The notes beneath the pieces are model-generated. The model was not told where the DNA came from. It was given only the letters and a program-made list of their open reading frames with translations, and searched no databases. This document shows, in pieces, positions 60,559 through 64,000 of a DNA stretch of 64,000 bases. Where the stretch lies: NCBI GenBank assembly GCA_023410475.1, contig JAEYPS010000032.1, forward strand, positions 310,001 through 374,000, given 5' to 3'. The position numbers and the translations under genes are program-made. The stretch is from Bacillota bacterium. Its GTDB lineage: Bacteria > Bacillota > Clostridia > Christensenellales > SZUA-584. Each line of letters begins with the position of its first letter. The first letter of the stretch is position 1.

Positions 60559-62271
60559 ATGAAAGACAAAAACGAGCTGCAAAACAAAGTATTGAATTTT
60601 AACCAGCCCGCGTCGTTTTTTATAAAAAAAGCTGAAAAGCATATCGACGCCGGGAACTTTCTTGAAGCGCTGCAGCTTTACCGGCAGGCGCTCGGCATGG
60701 AGCCGGATAACGTGGAATACCTGTTGAGCATCGCTCAGGTATATTCGGAAATGGGGCTTTACGCGGAATCGAATGATGTTCTGCTTAAGATAGCGCGCTA
60801 TGGGAACACTCCCACCGAGTGCCTGTTTGCTCTCGGGTGCAACTATATGGGTATGAAAAACTACGCGCTCGCCGACGAGGCGTTTGAGCAATATCTTGCC
60901 CTGGATCCCGACGGAGAATTTGCGGAAGAGATAGACGATATATTTGACATGCTGGACGAAGAAGAGGAAGAAGGATTGCTTCAGGACGTAAGCCGGCAGC
61001 TTATTATGGAAGAGGCGTACGAAGGAAAGCAATATCTCGACAAAGGCGATTATAAGGCAGCGATACAGCATCTTGAGAACGTCGTGAACCGCGACAGGCT
61101 CATGTATCCCGCTATGAACAACCTAGCGCTTTCATACTTTTTTGACGGTCAAAAGCATAAAGCGATAGAGATTTCGAAAAAGGTGCTCGCAGCGCAGCCG
61201 ACAAACCTTCACGCCTGCTGCAACCTTGCGTTCTTCCACTCCGATATAGGAGAGCATTCGCTGGGGCAGGAGTATTTATCAAGACTCGACGGCCTCAGCG
61301 ACATAGACCCGGACGATATGCACAAGCTTGCTCTTACATACTGCGAACTCGGATATCATGACAAGGCCTATAAATGGTTTTCAAGGATAGTTTCATACCA
61401 GCCTTATGATATACGGCTTTTGCATTTCTGCGGAATAGCGGCGTACAACAACTGCCTGTTTTCCGAAGCGTCGGAGTGTTTTGTAAAAATACTTAGAATA
61501 GACCCCAGCAACAGCCTTGCCGTATACTACAAGGCAAAAGCGGACGCGGCAAAAAAGAACGGAGCGCTAAAAAAACTCGAATATGTTTACCAGGTGCAGT
61601 TTGACGAGATAAAGCAGAGGGTGAAATATTTAAACGACTGCCTAATACAAAAGGACGCAAGCCTCTCGGGAAAATGGAGCGACGACGAATATTTCAGATC
61701 AGTGATACTGTGGGGACTGTATTACGGTGATGAGTATATAAAGAAGATAGTAATAGAGATAATGAGTCTGTTTTCCGATGAAAAGGTGGAGGAAGAGTTC
61801 AGAAGCTTTCTCTTAAGAAGCACGGAGACCGATGAGATAAAGAACGACATATTCATGTGCTTGAAGCGCATAGGCGCTAAAGAGCCTTACGTGGCTTATA
61901 TCAAAGGCTCTATAGTCGAGGTAAGGGTGGGCAGCATATCGGAAGAGATAAGGAGCCTTCCGCGGCCCTATTCAGATACGCTGAACTGTTTTATAAAGCA
62001 CACGCGAAACAAGTATGCTGATGATTTCATCTCTTCGGGCATAGAGCTGCTTACGTCGATCGCAAAGGATAGAGGCGACTCGGGCGTCTGGATAGTAAGG
62101 CCGCAGGCGCTGGCTGCCGCGCTTGAATACTTTATCTGCGAGATAGACGGCAAGGTCGGTATACCGCTTAAAAAGGATCTTACAAAGAGGTACGGCACAA
62201 CGCTCGCAACGCTCAACAAATATTACGATATGCTGTGTGAGCAGCAGCTTGGTGAAGACGATGCTGATTGA
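60559..62271 (+). CDS. Tetratricopeptide-repeat protein
   Basis: A 570-residue soluble protein with about eight TPR-like helical repeats over residues 18-340, including EALQLYRQALGMEPDNVEYL and KAAIQHLENVVNRDRLMYPA, an acidic break (about 128-145, rich in Glu and Asp), and a non-TPR C-terminal part with PRPYSDTLNCFIKHTRNKY. No enzyme motif is seen. TPR suggests protein scaffolding. AGGAGG precedes the ATG; the stop overlaps the next gene by eleven bases. Confidence 0.8.
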   Translation: MKDKNELQNKVLNFNQPASFFIKKAEKHIDAGNFLEALQLYRQALGMEPDNVEYLLSIAQVYSEMGLYAESNDVLLKIARYGNTPTECLFALGCNYMGMKNYALADEAFEQYLALDPDGEFAEEIDDIFDMLDEEEEEGLLQDVSRQLIMEEAYEGKQYLDKGDYKAAIQHLENVVNRDRLMYPAMNNLALSYFFDGQKHKAIEISKKVLAAQPTNLHACCNLAFFHSDIGEHSLGQEYLSRLDGLSDIDPDDMHKLALTYCELGYHDKAYKWFSRIVSYQPYDIRLLHFCGIAAYNNCLFSEASECFVKILRIDPSNSLAVYYKAKADAAKKNGALKKLEYVYQVQFDEIKQRVKYLNDCLIQKDASLSGKWSDDEYFRSVILWGLYYGDEYIKKIVIEIMSLFSDEKVEEEFRSFLLRSTETDEIKNDIFMCLKRIGAKEPYVAYIKGSIVEVRVGSISEEIRSLPRPYSDTLNCFIKHTRNKYADDFISSGIELLTSIAKDRGDSGVWIVRPQALAAALEYFICEIDGKVGIPLKKDLTKRYGTTLATLNKYYDMLCEQQLGEDDAD

Positions 62272-63091
62272 TTTCGAGGAAAGATTCGGAGTCTTTCTTA
62301 AAGAATATATAAAGAATAACGATATAGATGAAGAAGACCTTGAGGAAATTATCACCGACCTTTATCTTCAGTGGCTGGGCGCCCCCTGCGACTGGCTTGA
62401 CGGCAAATCTCCCAATTCTTATTTTGATTCGCATGACGCGGCAGGGCTTATCGAGGCTTTAGGAAAATATATCTTTTCAGGCGTATCCGTTCCTGGCTCT
62501 TTGCTGATCAAAATAGAGGAGAAGCGCGAGCAGACATACCCGTTTCTTATATCGCTTTTAAAGAACTACGAGGGCGAAAAAAGCGCCGAGATTAAGGCGG
62601 TAATCGTACAGCTTATCGAAGAGATGCAGATGCAGCATCCCTTTGATTATTATATAGAAGTAATTGCCGAAGCTTCTGAGGCCGACGATTTTACGGAAGC
62701 GTGCGCTCAGGAGCTTGGCGACACGGGAGAAGATTATAAAGAAAAAGTAATATTAGCTTACGAGCAGGCGCAAAGCAGCTATTCGTCGGACTGTTTTCTT
62801 GATATACTTACGGACCTGCCTTACGACGAGCGCACATTCGGCTTTGCGCTAGAAAAGTTTTTATACAACGATTCTCAAAGGGCATTTTACGCCAGCTGCC
62901 TGGGGAAGCTCGGAAACGAAAAGGCGCTGCCATATCTTGAAGAAGCGCTCAAAGAAGAGAGTTTAACATATTACGATTATGTATCGATAAAAAACGCGCT
63001 TGAAGAGCTCGGGGGAGAGATCAACATAGAGAGGGATTTTACCGGGGACAAAGACTACGAATCGCTTATGAATATGGAGGATAAGATTTGA
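62261..63091 (+). CDS. Uncharacterised HEAT-like protein
   Basis: A 276-residue acidic, helical, cytoplasmic protein, not recognised. Late repeats such as AFYASCLGKLGNEKALPYLE and YVSIKNALEELGGEI resemble HEAT/PBS-lyase repeats. The first part has a predicted all-helical fold. ATG at 62261 is chosen since GGTGA lies six bases upstream; a GTG in the same frame at 62237 lacks this. It overlaps both neighbours, so the cluster is one transcript. A partner role to the TPR protein is likely but unproven. Confidence 0.65.
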   Translation: MLIDFEERFGVFLKEYIKNNDIDEEDLEEIITDLYLQWLGAPCDWLDGKSPNSYFDSHDAAGLIEALGKYIFSGVSVPGSLLIKIEEKREQTYPFLISLLKNYEGEKSAEIKAVIVQLIEEMQMQHPFDYYIEVIAEASEADDFTEACAQELGDTGEDYKEKVILAYEQAQSSYSSDCFLDILTDLPYDERTFGFALEKFLYNDSQRAFYASCLGKLGNEKALPYLEEALKEESLTYYDYVSIKNALEELGGEINIERDFTGDKDYESLMNMEDKI

Positions 63092-63765
63092 CGATCACTT
63101 ATAACGACATTAAGGGCAGCGAGAAGATAAGAGAGCTTGTAGACCACTCAAACAAGTGCCTTGAGATGATAGGCTATACGGACCACGGGCCGAGGCATGT
63201 GGGATATGTAAGCCGTATCGCGGGGGAGATACTGACAAAGCTCAATATGCCCGAAAGGCGCGTTGAGCTCGCTAAGATAGCGGGATGGGTGCACGACATA
63301 GGCAACCTTATAAACAGAAAGAATCATGGGCAGAACGGCGCGGTAATGCTTTTTTCAATACTATGCGAAATGGGCATGCCGGTTTCGGAGGCATGCGACG
63401 TATGCGCGGCTGTCGGCTCTCACGAGGAAGAATCGGGCAATCCCGTCAGCGATGTATCCGCGGCGCTCATAATAGCCGATAAGATAGACGCGCACAGGGC
63501 GAGGGTGAGACTCAAAAAGTATGACCCGGCCGACATACACGACCGCGTAAACTATTCAATACAGTCCACAAGGCTTATGGTGGAAAACGGCACGATAGCT
63601 ATTAACTATACGATGAACCCCAGCGCGTCGCCGCTAGATTTTCTAACAATATATATGACAAGGATGAGGATGTGCGAGAAGAGCGCAAAGTTTTTGGGAT
63701 GTAATTTCGCTCTTTACATAAACGAAGTAAAGCTCAACAGATGGGACGAGTCAGATGACATATAA
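63088..63765 (+). CDS. HD-domain phosphohydrolase-like protein
   Basis: A 225-residue HD-domain protein with metal-binding His37 (HGPRHVGYV), the His69-Asp70 pair (GWVHDIGNLI), His80 (RKNHGQNG), His112 (GSHEEESGN) and a late Asp in IIADKIDAHRARV. Such enzymes hydrolyse nucleotides or cyclic nucleotides. The substrate is not clear. It begins at TTG (63088) about eight bases after GGAGG and overlaps the previous stop by four bases. The DNA overlaps the start of the next gene by eleven bases. Confidence 0.82.
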   Translation: MTITYNDIKGSEKIRELVDHSNKCLEMIGYTDHGPRHVGYVSRIAGEILTKLNMPERRVELAKIAGWVHDIGNLINRKNHGQNGAVMLFSILCEMGMPVSEACDVCAAVGSHEEESGNPVSDVSAALIIADKIDAHRARVRLKKYDPADIHDRVNYSIQSTRLMVENGTIAINYTMNPSASPLDFLTIYMTRMRMCEKSAKFLGCNFALYINEVKLNRWDESDDI

Positions 63766-64000
63766 GTGTTTTGCCTCCTGCTCGTTCGGCCTTGAGGGAG
63801 CAGTTTCTTCGGAATTGAAAAAACTCGGATTCGAAGACGCGCAGTCCAGAGACGCCCGGGTCTATTTTTTTGCGGACGAGGCCGGGCTTGCAAAAGCAAA
63901 CATTTGGCTGCGCTGCGCGGACAGGGTGTACCTTGAGCTTGGCAGCTTTACCGCGACGACATTTGACTCTCTGTTTGAAGGCGTTAAGGCGATAGCGTGG
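63755..64000 (+). CDS. THUMP-domain RNA methyltransferase (RlmL/YpsC-like), N-terminal part
   Basis: The first 82 residues of a protein starting MTYKCFASCSFGLEGAVSSE, with a THUMP-like pattern (RDARVYFFADEAGLAKANIW, LRCADRVYLELGSFTATTF). This matches the N-terminus of RlmL/YpsC-type enzymes that methylate guanine N2 in 23S rRNA. The catalytic domain lies beyond the window. The ATG at 63755 is inside the HD gene end. THUMP enzymes recur in this window, the other being at 43152. Confidence 0.8.
   Translation, partial: MTYKCFASCSFGLEGAVSSELKKLGFEDAQSRDARVYFFADEAGLAKANIWLRCADRVYLELGSFTATTFDSLFEGVKAIAW

Overview
The window is an ordinary-looking chromosomal segment of a low-to-mid GC Gram-positive bacterium, most likely an anaerobic member of the Clostridia (Bacillota). 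The evidence is strong AGGAGG-type ribosome binding sites, several TTG and GTG starts, sigma-A promoters with 17-bp spacers, a T-box leader, a lysine riboswitch, a Bacillus-type LexA box, an AhrC/ArgR-type ARG box, and a type IV pilus cluster with no secretin gene in view (fits a single-membrane cell). The genus cannot be fixed from the sequence. No phage, insertion sequence, CRISPR, rRNA or tRNA gene was seen.

Layout. 1-2.8 kb: the end of tgt, then yajC, convergent with rqcH. 2.9-6.9 kb: proA, then argGH on the opposite strand under a putative ARG box. 7.2-10.6 kb: tig-clpP-clpX protein quality control. 10.6-14.7 kb: a sugar-isomerase-like protein, a CoA-disulfide-reductase/rhodanese fusion followed by an ArsR regulator, and a WYL regulator whose promoter sits inside a large palindrome. 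14.7-25.0 kb: type IV pilus operon on the minus strand (pilB, pilT, pilC, pilA, pilD, three minor-pilin-like genes, pilM, pilN, pilO). 25.2-27.7 kb: a lipoprotein and two membrane proteins with metalloprotease motifs. 27.7-31.8 kb: T-box, valS, folC. 31.9-33.2 kb: gdhA. 33.4-38.3 kb: LexA box, uvrB, uvrA. 38.3-41.9 kb: Cys-rich/FMN-binding protein with a TetR regulator, a DUF1295 membrane protein, and a divergent pair of unknown genes separated by tandem hairpin repeats. 42.1-45.6 kb: murG, a HEAT/THUMP/methyltransferase fusion and a PfkB sugar kinase, tightly coupled. 45.6-48.6 kb: guaB, guaA. 48.7-56.0 kb: purE-C-F-M-N-H-D. 56.0-59.6 kb: asd, dapA and a dapB fused to two ACT domains, all behind a lysine riboswitch on the minus strand. 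59.8-64 kb: a YqeM-like methyltransferase, then TPR, HEAT-like, HD-domain and THUMP RNA-methyltransferase genes, the last cut by the window end.

How it fits together. Amino-acid synthesis (Pro, Arg, Glu, Lys/diaminopimelate) and purine synthesis (IMP through GMP) dominate, and several units carry readable control elements: lysine riboswitch, valine T-box, ARG box, LexA box, and operators in the promoters of the WYL and TetR genes. The least expected items are the DapB-ACT-ACT fusion behind the riboswitch, a pilus-operon protein with a pilin-like N-terminus and a beta-helix-like body, a rhodanese domain with Ser in place of its catalytic Cys next to a Cys-containing ArsR protein, a dispersed terminator-like repeat in three copies, and an uncharacterised divergent gene pair. 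No wholly new multigene defence or mobile system was recognised.
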